45,070 nucleotides of DNA from positions 1-45,070 of the forward strand of contig JBFMCS010000008.1 in the NCBI GenBank assembly GCA_040754315.1. The letters run 5' to 3'. The position numbers and the translations under genes are program-made. Positions within the stretch are counted from its first letter, which is position 1. Every line of letters starts with the position of its first letter. Shown here piece by piece: positions 8,145 to 16,681 of this stretch. The stretch comes from Bacillota bacterium. Its GTDB lineage: Bacteria > Bacillota > Sulfobacillia > DUSP01 > JBFMCS01. The notes beneath the pieces were generated by a model. It was not told where the DNA came from, ran no database searches, and was given only the letters and a program-made list of their open reading frames with translations.

Positions 8145-11100
8145 GTTTTTTCACATCTCTATCCCGTTTTTTTATAAACACCAAACCGCCAAGCAGCACT
8201 GCTGGCGAAACAAGGGAGAGTACAAGGCCCCACAGATAAACGGGGGTCCGTTCCAATATGACAGCAATCTCATGTTCACCCGCAGGCAGCTCCATACGTA
8301 CAAGGTTTTCAAATGTAGTATGAGGCCATGGGTTCCCATCGATCTCCGCCCTCATCCCGTCCAGCGCGGCGACAGGGACGACCACATCTAAGTCCCGTTC
8401 GCTACTGTATCGCATCAGGTAGCCGTTTTCCGTAGCCGTATAAGCATCCAGGGGAACCAGCTCCTCAACCATATATTCCCGCTGATAACCGAATGTCTCC
8501 TCAATGACACGCAGTGCCTCGGGGTCCTTGGTCAGGAAGGTGTGATATGAGAGGTTGCCTCCTAAAAACCATACCTTTTGCCCTTCGACCAGCTTGTACC
8601 CCAAAAGAGGAGCATTTACGCCATAGTATTCAAAGTATACCTCTACAACGTCCAGTCCCTGGGGCACATATGTCATCCAAATTCCCATGTCATTCGTAAC
8701 AAAAGGGTCTAATACAATACTCCTACCGCCACGGTCAAAAAGCTCTAGCTGGCCGCTCAGCGTAACTGTCTCGCCATAGATACCGAGAAACTCCGGCTGT
8801 TTGGCCAGGATGTTTTCCGGCAGCCCGGAGAGCTCAACAAGTACCTTGCCCCCGAAAGAGATATACTCACGCACGAGTTGTTCCGCTTTTGTCTTTGACC
8901 ACCATTCTGCGCCGGCAAGAACAATGCTGGGATATCTCATTAATTCTGCCAGCGAATATCTGTCCAGATATGGGGAAGGCCCCACCTCCACACTGGGAAA
9001 CTGGATGGCGATCGTCCCCGCATGCCTGCCGATAACCAGGGTATGATCCTTTTTTACAACGAGGTAAGGACGATTAACCGGCCCGCGCCAGAGGGTGAGG
9101 CCGTCAATACTTGCAGTCTGCTCGTAACCCATTTTTGCGGCCAGATCGGCAAATACTTCTGGTTCGCTAATCACGTCGTCTTTAACCAGCAGGTCTGTGC
9201 CCCCCAGCAACACAGAGGAGCGAAATAAAAAGGGGTAATACTGGTACTCGAGACCCATATTGAGGAGCATAATGTTATAGGAAGTTGTGGCTCCCTGCCA
9301 GGCCCAACCGAAGACCTGCCCTCTGCCGGCTGTTTCAGAAAAGAGGTAAGAGGGGGCCGAACCAAGCCTGCTGAGATCAATGGTGGCAATACGCCATCCG
9401 GGCGCTGCCTTCAGCAGCTCCGTCCCCTCCAGCAGCACATACGATTTCGCCCCTGTATAAGCAAGCAAGCGCAGGGAAAAAAAGCAATCAACCAGGAGAC
9501 TAAGGCCAAGGAGAGATACTATTACAGCCTTCTTAATGCTGCCAGCGGGCACCGGGAATTTATCCTTAAAAGGATAGAGGGCCATGCTCCCTATTATTAG
9601 CGCCAGCGAAGCAAAACTGGAGAAGCGTAGCGGCCAGAGGAGGTGGCTTAAAGGCATCAACAGAATAAAAAGGCGCATGGAGGGGAAGGTAATAACAATT
9701 AGAAGAAAACTACAGATCACAAGGCTTTTTACCCAGGCCGTACTGTTCCGCCAAGCCAAGAGCAAGACGCCAAAGGCAAATAGCAGACTGACGCCCCAGT
9801 AAAATGTTTCCCGGTTGACAAAGCGATAAAAAGGGTCTAGGGAGGTAGCAGCCGGCACGAACTGTATAGCAGCACGGACAGCTTCAGGATCAATCATAAT
9901 TATACCGCCCCTTAAACTGGGCAGCAGCCACCAGCCTGCGGAGATCACACCGACAAATGTCACGAAATAAACCCACACTAAATCCCTCAGCCGGCAACCG
10001 CCAAAAGCCCAGAAAAAGAGACCAAAGAGGGCAAGGCTGAGGCAATATACTGCCCCCATCATGGCATGGCAGAGGATGGTCAGGTGTACCAGCAAAACAG
10101 TTAGCAGTATTATTAAGTAGTTCTTCTTCCGTTCTTCCAACAATTTCAAAAACAGAAAGAAGAGTAACGGCAGCAGCGCTGTGGACAATACCCTGGGGAG
10201 GTTCCCTTCAGAAAAGGCAACCCTTACATTATCGATCCAGACAGCCCAGATGACGCCTGCCAGTGTGGCAGGCCAGATACCGATCCTGCCGGCAAAAAAA
10301 AGCAGGGACAAACCTCCCAGGAGGGCGGACACAAAAACATAATAATTGCCGGCCATAAAAATGTCGGTGCTAATGAATCTCAGCAGGGATATTACGTAGT
10401 AGGAGAGCGGCGCCCAATAACGAAATGGCTGGACACCGCTATACCAGTATTCGGTGAATTGGGGAAAATAATTCCCCTGCAGCAGCTGCTCAAACAAGAA
10501 CTCGGCCTTATAAAGATGGCCCCATGTATCGGATCCCCAGGGATAGTGCAACCTGAGCTGAGGGTTAACCACCTGGTAATAAGCAAGGAAGGTTACAAGC
10601 GTTATGAGCAGCCCATGCAGGGCGTAGCGATAGGCAGGATAAGAATAACTGGTTGAAGGGGTGCCTGGTGGTCTGCCAAGGCGGAGTTCCCGTATCGCCC
10701 CTTTATCTTTTTTGCCCCTAGAGGGCGATGGCGGCATTTTTTCCCCTTGGTCTAAGGAGGGACCGGCAGCCGCCGTGGCCACCACGTCTTTGACCAGATC
10801 CAGCGGGATGTTGTCAAACTCGGGATTGCGCCGGGCGACCTCAATACCCTTCGTAGGAGTTTCCCATACAGATAATTTGCCCTGTGCCAGGCCAAATTCA
10901 AGGAGAATATCCTCAAAACGGTTGAAGAAAAACATGGCTATGTTCTCTGTAGCGGGCTGGAAAAGATTAAAAGGGTGCTGCTCATTAAGCAATGTTTTCT
11001 CGTAACAGGCTATAACTGAGTTTATGGACCCCATGATCTTGGCAAAAGGTATCAGTTCGCTTTTTTCGGGAGGTATTTTAATCTTAGTATGGATCTGCCA

Positions 11101-11631
11101 GGAGTGGGCATGGATCGGCCCCTGATTTCCGTCAAGGATAACATAGTGCCGCGCGTTGAGGAAAGAAACAAGCTGGATCGTGTAGGCTGAAGGATCAACA
11201 AAAAAACCGCCCACCTGCGTGGCGGAGGGAACCCCCTTGCCCTCCCTTACTGCCCCAGCATCGACATAATCGCTTTCTTCCCCCACCTCGCTTGCTGTGG
11301 TATCATAAACCAGGCTTTGATAAAAGGAGAGCTCTTCCTTAGCCTGCACTATTTCTTTTTCTATCAGGGTTAGATTGGCTTTGGTGAGTGCAACCCTCGC
11401 CCCTGCCTCCGCCAAGATACGTTCCACTTCAAAATTGGCTTTTTTCTCAATCTCCTGGGCAAGTTCATCGGCCTTGAGAATTGCCACTTCAATGTCTTGG
11501 CTTTCCTTTGTCTTATCCTCAATTGATGCGAGCAGATTCCTTTTTTTTCCTTCGCTCAATCGTTTCTTTTCGAGCAAGTTGCGCAATTCTTCTTTTAATT
11601 CTTTTTGGGACTTAGAGGAGGAGGAAAGCAA
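8125..11631 (-). CDS. Coiled-coil + PTPS-related domain + multi-pass membrane protein fusion
   Basis: 1168 residues in three parts. Residues 8-105 are a highly charged coiled coil. Residues about 150-265 are a 6-pyruvoyl-tetrahydropterin-synthase-like domain: zinc ligands are conserved (H162, H174, H176 in 'IHAHSW'), and so are TENIA and VWET, but the usual catalytic Cys before the H-x-H is missing. After a Pro/Gly-rich linker, about a dozen helices (335-760) with W-G-S-D-T-W-G-H near 375 form a GT-C/YfhO-like membrane domain; then comes an outer domain and a last helix near 1135. The family 'PTPS-related, exosortase G associated' (TIGR03112, from memory) fits the middle domain. The start is uncertain: TTG 11631 has only a weak ribosome site and the frame is open a little further upstream. 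The substrate is unknown; pterin chemistry seems unlikely. Confidence 0.8.
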   Translation of the reverse strand: MLSSSSKSQKELKEELRNLLEKKRLSEGKKRNLLASIEDKTKESQDIEVAILKADELAQEIEKKANFEVERILAEAGARVALTKANLTLIEKEIVQAKEELSFYQSLVYDTTASEVGEESDYVDAGAVREGKGVPSATQVGGFFVDPSAYTIQLVSFLNARHYVILDGNQGPIHAHSWQIHTKIKIPPEKSELIPFAKIMGSINSVIACYEKTLLNEQHPFNLFQPATENIAMFFFNRFEDILLEFGLAQGKLSVWETPTKGIEVARRNPEFDNIPLDLVKDVVATAAAGPSLDQGEKMPPSPSRGKKDKGAIRELRLGRPPGTPSTSYSYPAYRYALHGLLITLVTFLAYYQVVNPQLRLHYPWGSDTWGHLYKAEFLFEQLLQGNYFPQFTEYWYSGVQPFRYWAPLSYYVISLLRFISTDIFMAGNYYVFVSALLGGLSLLFFAGRIGIWPATLAGVIWAVWIDNVRVAFSEGNLPRVLSTALLPLLFFLFLKLLEERKKNYLIILLTVLLVHLTILCHAMMGAVYCLSLALFGLFFWAFGGCRLRDLVWVYFVTFVGVISAGWWLLPSLRGGIIMIDPEAVRAAIQFVPAATSLDPFYRFVNRETFYWGVSLLFAFGVLLLAWRNSTAWVKSLVICSFLLIVITFPSMRLFILLMPLSHLLWPLRFSSFASLALIIGSMALYPFKDKFPVPAGSIKKAVIVSLLGLSLLVDCFFSLRLLAYTGAKSYVLLEGTELLKAAPGWRIATIDLSRLGSAPSYLFSETAGRGQVFGWAWQGATTSYNIMLLNMGLEYQYYPFLFRSSVLLGGTDLLVKDDVISEPEVFADLAAKMGYEQTASIDGLTLWRGPVNRPYLVVKKDHTLVIGRHAGTIAIQFPSVEVGPSPYLDRYSLAELMRYPSIVLAGAEWWSKTKAEQLVREYISFGGKVLVELSGLPENILAKQPEFLGIYGETVTLSGQLELFDRGGRSIVLDPFVTNDMGIWMTYVPQGLDVVEVYFEYYGVNAPLLGYKLVEGQKVWFLGGNLSYHTFLTKDPEALRVIEETFGYQREYMVEELVPLDAYTATENGYLMRYSSERDLDVVVPVAALDGMRAEIDGNPWPHTTFENLVRMELPAGEHEIAVILERTPVYLWGLVLSLVSPAVLLGGLVFIKKRDRDVKKHGQVTA

Positions 11632-11666
11632 CCTTGTATGGCTTGGAGTAATGGCGACTCGCCCCC

Positions 11667-12182
11667 TCAGGAACCAACCCTTTTACGCAGTATACTTTTG
11701 ATCGCCTCCGTTGCTCTCTCGTTTTCTAACAACGTCAGCTGGGGCGCAGGTTCTTTAGGTAAAGTGCCTACATTTTCAATGGAAAAGCGGTACCCGTCGA
11801 GCAGCTCCTTAAACTCCTGCTTAAAAAGGGCCAGCTTTTCCTGCAACCGTTCCAATTCCTGTCTTTTTTCCAAGAGTTCCTTTTCTGTCAACTCCAACAT
11901 GGCCTTTGCCTGCCGGCGGGCATCTTCCTCAAGCTGCACCGCTTTCTTCTGGGCCAATACCATTACTTCAACAATAGATTGCTCGCGGGCTATATAGTTT
12001 TCCAATTTTAACTGCAGGGTTGTAACTTCGGTTTCAACTTGTTCCAATTCGCTCTTTGTTTTTTCAATCTCAGCCTGCAAAGCAGTTGTTTCTTTCTCAT
12101 ATGCAATGTCAAGACGCTTAATCTCATTATGCACATCTTCAGGTTTATATCCTAAGAATGATTTCTTAAATGATATAGTCAA
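11667..12182 (-). CDS. DivIVA-like coiled-coil protein
   Basis: A 171-residue protein starting with a DivIVA-type membrane-binding head: F9, G11-Y12 and D16-V17 match the F-x-G-Y-x-x-x-x-V pattern. It continues as a nearly unbroken coiled coil (about 25-150) rich in Glu, Lys and Leu, with a short C-terminal tail. DivIVA proteins sense curved membrane at poles and septa and recruit partners through their coiled coils. It is the first gene of the operon: TTG 12182 follows an excellent AAGGAGGAGG site and a promoter. The next gene starts about 35 nt on and itself begins with a coiled coil, which suggests the two proteins bind each other. It is shorter than the main cell-division DivIVA of most Firmicutes, so it is likely a dedicated paralogue. 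Confidence 0.75.
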   Translation of the reverse strand: MTISFKKSFLGYKPEDVHNEIKRLDIAYEKETTALQAEIEKTKSELEQVETEVTTLQLKLENYIAREQSIVEVMVLAQKKAVQLEEDARRQAKAMLELTEKELLEKRQELERLQEKLALFKQEFKELLDGYRFSIENVGTLPKEPAPQLTLLENERATEAIKSILRKRVGS

Positions 12183-12212
12183 TCTCTTCCTCCTCCTTAA
12201 GCTTCATTACTC

Positions 12213-12242
12213 ATTATACATAATTATGGTTTCAGAATTCAA
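12213..12242 (-). promoter_or_regulatory. Sigma-A-type promoter of the exosortase-G-like operon
   Basis: On the minus strand, TTGAAT (12242-12237) is separated by 18 bases from a perfect TATAAT (12218-12213), followed by the ribosome site and TTG start of the DivIVA-like gene about 30 bases on. It is the only obvious promoter ahead of the closely packed genes down to 4387. Confidence 0.65.
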
Positions 12243-12377
12243 CACCTTTTTTCCCAAAAGGAAAAGAGTCTAATAATAAGGTTAATGGATGGAAAAAATT
12301 CATTATTTCTATTCTTATCAACAAGAAAGGTACTTTATGGAAACGTTGCATTAGGTAGAAAGCAATCAAACCTGGAT

Positions 12378-12614
12378 TCAGGTATAGTAAGGGGCCAGCA
12401 GTAAAAGAACTGACTGGAGTTCGGTAAGCGTTGTCTTGGCCTCTAGAGGGGTACTGGGGTGGGCCGCGACTCGCTGGTATGGTGTTTGGACTTTGTTGCA
12501 CGTTTTCTTCACCTTTGAGCCCTGCCTTTCCTTGCGTTCAAGGACCATTACCGGCTCAAAGTAGTTGGTGTAAAGCCTAGGCAAGTTGTTGCAGATTCCC
12601 GTGAAACCGGCCAT
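12378..12614 (-). pseudogene. C-terminal remnant of an integrase-type transposase
   Basis: The minus-strand frame reads 'NNLPRLYTNYFEPVM', then 'GSKVKKTCNKVQTPYQRV' and an alpha-helical tail. This matches the C-terminal region of integrase-core transposases, where an LYxNFFxP segment is followed by a GSK-[VK]-KR-Y-D-x-x-x-TPYQRV block. Only about 75 residues remain; the catalytic core is absent, and upstream sequence on this strand is not recognisable. It sits at the junction between the AT-richer left island and the GC-rich chromosome, suggesting the scar of an insertion event. Confidence 0.6.
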
Positions 12615-13076
12615 CTGTTCCGGAGTTTTCGCCGGGACGGAGCGAAGCGACGCGGATTGTTATGGATAATATATCCGGGTGGCCGGGATCAGTCAAGTTG
12701 GCCGGTCTAAATCCCAAATGGGGTGGCGCCGCCATCCACCGAGAAAGGCGGCCGGTTTGGTGCGGAATACGCAACCTGTGGCGGCATGGACACTCAACCG
12801 CTATTTCCAAGAAACAGTGGCCGTCACCAGAACCCTAATGGCTATCACCCGGCTACCTTCGAGGTCTTGCCTGTGTAGCGTACCTCGCTTACGATGTCAC
12901 CGTGCAGGTGATGAGCCCTTCCCCTCTCTACAAGTAGCGTACTACTATACTTGCGCTAGTGCGCTAGCACATAGATTACTTGAACCTTGCGTACGCATAC
13001 TAAGGAAGGAAGATCGGGACTTGGTGTGTAAGGTATCAGGCGTCCCCAAACCCAGTTGAGTAGGGAGGTTCAGAGC
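12615..13076. other. Gene-free junction region
   Basis: No convincing coding region. Open frames exist on both strands, but their products are low-complexity, Arg- and Pro-rich and lack motifs. Base composition changes here from AT-rich to GC-rich. The last bases hold the ribosome site GGGAGG (13063-13068) for the ferritin-like gene. Confidence 0.5.
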
Positions 13077-13385
13077 GTGCCTGATTTTGGAGCGCCTTTC
13101 TCAGGTCTTAAACATGACCGTAAGCTCACTCATGAGGAGCTGGTGAGGGCCATCCGGTTCATGGTGGCTGCTGAGTACGAGGCCGTGCAACTGTACATGC
13201 AGCTGGCCGAATCCACGGATGATCCCTTGTCCCAGGCTGTTCTCAAGGACATTGCCGATGAAGAACGCGTCCACGCCGGTGAGTTCCTCAGGCTCCTCAA
13301 GCACTTGGCACCGGATGAGGAGGAGCTCTACAGGAGGGGCGAAGAGGAAGTCGAGGAGATAATCGAGGGAATGAAGCAGGGATAA
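13077..13385 (+). CDS. Ferritin-like / rubrerythrin-family protein (EncFtn-like)
   Basis: About 102 residues forming a two-helix ferritin-like unit. Iron-binding residues are visible as A-A-E-Y-E-A in the first helix and E-E-R-V-H in the second, the E-x-x-H pair of ferritin-like proteins. Short proteins of this type dimerise to complete the four-helix bundle, oxidise Fe(II), and in some bacteria are cargo of encapsulin shells; no encapsulin gene is visible here. I chose GTG 13077, about eight bases after GGGAGG, rather than the in-frame TTG 13056, which has no ribosome site. The C-terminal stretch of acidic residues (E-E-E-V-E-E-I-I-E) resembles archaeal and Firmicutes members. It is monocistronic, with a hairpin after the stop. 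Confidence 0.8.
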   Translation: MPDFGAPFSGLKHDRKLTHEELVRAIRFMVAAEYEAVQLYMQLAESTDDPLSQAVLKDIADEERVHAGEFLRLLKHLAPDEEELYRRGEEEVEEIIEGMKQG

Positions 13386-13409
13386 ACCCGGATGGGGAGT
13401 CTCTGGACG

Positions 13410-13438
13410 GGCCGTGGTGCCTGACCGGGCACGCGGCC
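13410..13438 (+). terminator. Hairpin after the ferritin-like gene
   Basis: GGCCGTG-GTGCC pairs with GGGCACGCGGCC across a short loop, with one bulge and one G-T wobble. It lies 25 bases after the stop codon. No clear T-run follows, so its efficiency as an intrinsic terminator is doubtful. Confidence 0.4.
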
Positions 13439-13761
13439 TAGTTCCTATGGCCCACCAATAGCCAGCAACTTGCCCCTACACCACACGCAGGTCACCCGTT
13501 CCAGCATCTCACATCACCTTGCCCCCAGGGATAGTCTTCCCCCGCATAACACCACCGGCTAGGCAATATGGGTGAATGGTGGGAAACGATCAACCATCAC
13601 GCCCGCGGCATGACCCTGTGCCATCCAGGGTTGAATCCCGGTCTTTACAGGCACACTGGTACTACCCAAGTTCTTCTCCATCTGACGCTCTGAGAGAAGG
13701 CACACCGGAAGGAGGGATATCGACTCCCCCCAAAATGACCTAAGAGGCCAGGTGATCCCCT
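13439..13761. other. Intergenic region before manC
   Basis: About 320 bases without a supported gene. I see no strong promoter. The end carries AGGTGA (13748-13753), the ribosome site of manC. Confidence 0.4.
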
Positions 13762-15255
13762 GTGAGAGTTGCCGTGGTAATCATGGCAGGAGGCTCCGGC
13801 GAACGCTTCTGGCCCTTGAGCCGCAAGGACAGGCCAAAGCAGTTCCTGAAGATCCTTGGAGAGACCAGCATGATCCAGGATACCTTCAGGCGGGCCCTGC
13901 TGCTCACACCCGTCGAGAACATCTTGGTGTTCACTGGCAGGGCCCACTACGATGTCCTCAGGAGCCAGGTACCAGATCTGCCCCGCAGGAATGTCTTCTG
14001 CGAGCCGGTGGGCAGGGATACCGCTCCCTGCATAGCCATGGCTGCCTGCTGCCTTGAGTCTGTTGACCCCTCTACAGTCATGGTGGTGCTCCCCTCTGAC
14101 CACCTCATCATGGGGGACGACGAGTTCGTAAAGACCATGAGCCTGGGGATCCAAGCGGCCGTTGCCATGGGCGGCTTGGTGACAACCGGGGTCAAGCCCA
14201 CCAGGCCTGAGCCGGCATTCGGCTACATCCTGGTGGGGGGCCAGCAAACCCCAGGGTTGCCCGGTGTCACAAACGTGGAGAGGTTCATCGAGAAGCCAGA
14301 TATGGAGGCAGCCCAGGGCTACCTAGCCTCGGGCCGGTACCTCTGGAACAGCGGCATGTTCGTGTGGACTGTGGATGCCATCAAGAATGCCATTGCCCGG
14401 CACCTTCCCGAGCTGGCCGAGGGCATCAGGCCAATTGAAGCGGCGGTGGGACGGGAGGACTTTGCCGAGGTGGTGTGGAACTCCTACGGCCACCTGCCTA
14501 ATGCCTCCATCGACTACGCCGTGATGGAGAAGGCCAGCAACGTGTGGGTTATCCCCGCTCGTTTCCAGTGGGACGATCTGGGGAGCTGGAGTGCCCTGGA
14601 CCGTGTGCTCCCTGGGGACGCCCACGGCAACCGCCTCATTGGGCAGGTGCTCTCGGTGGACACCAAGGGTAGCATAGTGAAGTCCAGCTCCCCGTCCCGC
14701 CTCGTGGCCACATTGGGGCTGGAGGATGCCATCGTAGTGGATACTGATGATGTGGTGTTCGTTGCCTCCAAGAGACGAGCCTGTGACCTGAAGAAGGTCC
14801 TCAGCCACCTCCGGAAGAGCGGCCTGGGGGCCTTCCAGGAGCGTCCAACAGGGGTCCCCAATCTGGTGGTGGGAGACCTCTGCAAGGCATTGAGCGGGGG
14901 ATGTCACGTGGCTGAGAAGCCCTGGGGCAAAGAGGTGTGGTGGAGCGTGACGCCCCACTATGCGGGCAAGATACTCCAGGTCAAGGCGGGAGAAGCCCTG
15001 AGCCTTCAGTATCATGAGCACAAGCACGAGACCATGCTCTTCCTTGCTGGGTCTGGCCAAATAGAGATGGATGGGCAGGTCTCTGAGATAACCCCTCCCA
15101 TGGTGGTTACTATATCCCCCCGAACAGCCCACAGGGTCCAGGCCAGCAAGGACCTGACCATCCTGGAGATCTCCACACCAGAGCTGGATGACGTGGTGAG
15201 GCTCGAGGACAGGTACGGCCGCAGCAGCCATGCGGGTGGAGAGGTAAGAACATGA
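13762..15255 (+). CDS. manC: Mannose-1-phosphate guanylyltransferase with C-terminal cupin (mannose-6-phosphate isomerase type II)
   Basis: A 497-residue bifunctional-type enzyme. The N-terminal nucleotidyltransferase domain has the signature A-G-G-S-G-E-R-F-W-P-L-S-R near residue 9, then the K-Q-F-L segment and F-I-E-K-P near 177. It makes GDP-mannose from mannose-1-phosphate and GTP. The C-terminal part (about 380-480) is a cupin with P-W-G-K-E, Y-H-E-H-K-H-E and H-R-V, the metal site of type II phosphomannose isomerases. The length is normal for the family. The start is GTG 13762, eight bases after AGGTGA. Its stop overlaps the start of manB in ATGA, so the two are translationally coupled. 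Together they convert mannose-6-phosphate to GDP-mannose, a donor for surface glycans. Confidence 0.93.
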   Translation: MRVAVVIMAGGSGERFWPLSRKDRPKQFLKILGETSMIQDTFRRALLLTPVENILVFTGRAHYDVLRSQVPDLPRRNVFCEPVGRDTAPCIAMAACCLESVDPSTVMVVLPSDHLIMGDDEFVKTMSLGIQAAVAMGGLVTTGVKPTRPEPAFGYILVGGQQTPGLPGVTNVERFIEKPDMEAAQGYLASGRYLWNSGMFVWTVDAIKNAIARHLPELAEGIRPIEAAVGREDFAEVVWNSYGHLPNASIDYAVMEKASNVWVIPARFQWDDLGSWSALDRVLPGDAHGNRLIGQVLSVDTKGSIVKSSSPSRLVATLGLEDAIVVDTDDVVFVASKRRACDLKKVLSHLRKSGLGAFQERPTGVPNLVVGDLCKALSGGCHVAEKPWGKEVWWSVTPHYAGKILQVKAGEALSLQYHEHKHETMLFLAGSGQIEMDGQVSEITPPMVVTISPRTAHRVQASKDLTILEISTPELDDVVRLEDRYGRSSHAGGEVRT

Positions 15256-16640
15256 ACTGCCACGTCTTCCGGATGTACGACATTCGCGGAAAGGCAGATA
15301 GGGACTTCCCCGGCCATGAGATGGTGAGGCTTGCCAGGGCCATGGGCACCTACTTCCGCCAGCGCGGGGAGGATCGCGTCATAGTTGCCCGGGATAACAG
15401 GTCCCACTCCCCCCGTCTCAGCCATGCACTGACCCGGGAGTTGGTGACAACCGGGCTTGACGTCCTTGACATAGGGGAGACCATCACCCCGGTCTTCTAC
15501 TTCTCTCACCACCTGTACCACAGGAGGGCTGGCGTGATGATAACCGGGAGCCACAACCCTCCCGAGGATAATGGCTTCAAGATATACCTAGGGGCCGGGA
15601 CCATTCACGGTGAGGAGATCCTCCGGATCCGGGCCATCCTTGAGGAGGGGGACTTTCTTTCAGGAGAGGGTAGCTCAAGCCAGGCTTACCCTGAGGACCA
15701 GTACATAGCCAGGATAGCCTCGGGCGTAAGGCTCGATAGGCCCCTCAAGGTCGTTGCGGACGGCGGCAACGGGACCGCGGGGCCCGTGGCTGTTCGCCTT
15801 CTTGGGGAGATGGGCTGCGATGTTATTCCCCTGTACTGCGAGTCGGACCCAACCTTTCCCCATCACCACCCAGACCCCACGGTTGTGACCAACCTGAGGG
15901 ATCTCATCGACACCGTCAGGCGTGAGGGCGCAGACCTGGGTGTGAGCTACGACGGGGATGGCGACAGGCTGGGGGTCGTAGATGACCAGGGCCACATCGT
16001 GTGGGGGGACATCCTCCAGGTGCTCTTCTGGCGGGAGATCCTCCCTCGCTACCCGGGGTCCATGGCCATCGTGGAGGTAAAGTGCAGTAAAACACTGTTC
16101 GAGGAGCTCCAGAAACTAGGGGCCAAGCCCTTCTACTACAAGACAGGCCACAGTCTCATCAAGGCGAAGATGAGGGAGACCGGTATCCCCTTCGCCGGGG
16201 AGATGTCAGGCCACTTCTTCTTTGCCGACGAGTACTTCGGCTATGATGACGCGCTATACGCCACTGCCCGCCTCTTGAGGATCCTGGCACGGGGTAGCCA
16301 GAGCCTGTCAGGACTCCTGGGGGACCTCCCGGTGTACTACTCAACCCCGGAGACCCGGGTTCCGTGTCCCGATGACATCAAGCGGGACACCGTAGCCGCC
16401 ATCACCCAGCGGTTCCGCGAGGAGGGGCACACGGTCATCGATGTCGATGGGGCCCGCATTGAGTTCCCCACAGGATGGGGCCTGGTGAGGGCGTCCAACA
16501 CTGAGCCGGTGCTGGTGGCCCGCTGCGAGGCCCGGTCCACCGAGGATCTTAGGCACATATGTGGGGTGGTAAAGGAGGGCCTCCTCACAGCCGGAGTGGG
16601 GGACTTCCACTGGGAGCTGCCCGCGGACCAGAATGGGTAA
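15252..16640 (+). CDS. manB: Phosphomannomutase/phosphoglucomutase
   Basis: A 462-residue alpha-D-phosphohexomutase that interconverts mannose-6-phosphate and mannose-1-phosphate (and probably glucose phosphates). Motifs: the phosphoserine loop T-G-S100-H-N-P-P, the magnesium loop D234-G-D-G-D-R, D-G-G-N-G-T near 170, the sugar-binding G-E-M-S-G-H near 312, and R-x-S-N-T-E-P near 416 for phosphate binding. This is the AlgC/ManB branch by length and loop sequences. It overlaps manC by 4 nt and supplies its substrate. No terminator is obvious downstream, where a broken GH130 gene runs in the opposite direction. Confidence 0.93.
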   Translation: MNCHVFRMYDIRGKADRDFPGHEMVRLARAMGTYFRQRGEDRVIVARDNRSHSPRLSHALTRELVTTGLDVLDIGETITPVFYFSHHLYHRRAGVMITGSHNPPEDNGFKIYLGAGTIHGEEILRIRAILEEGDFLSGEGSSSQAYPEDQYIARIASGVRLDRPLKVVADGGNGTAGPVAVRLLGEMGCDVIPLYCESDPTFPHHHPDPTVVTNLRDLIDTVRREGADLGVSYDGDGDRLGVVDDQGHIVWGDILQVLFWREILPRYPGSMAIVEVKCSKTLFEELQKLGAKPFYYKTGHSLIKAKMRETGIPFAGEMSGHFFFADEYFGYDDALYATARLLRILARGSQSLSGLLGDLPVYYSTPETRVPCPDDIKRDTVAAITQRFREEGHTVIDVDGARIEFPTGWGLVRASNTEPVLVARCEARSTEDLRHICGVVKEGLLTAGVGDFHWELPADQNG

Positions 16641-16681
16641 CCTGGAATCAGGGGAGGGTGGCCGTGACCTCACTATGGCTC

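Noticed and set aside
12679-13059. A 126-codon plus-strand frame before the ferritin-like gene
   Set aside because: No ribosome site, no motifs and low-complexity composition; it lies in a junction with mobile-element debris.
14323-15231. A 302-codon minus-strand frame
   Set aside because: Antisense to manC with no motifs.
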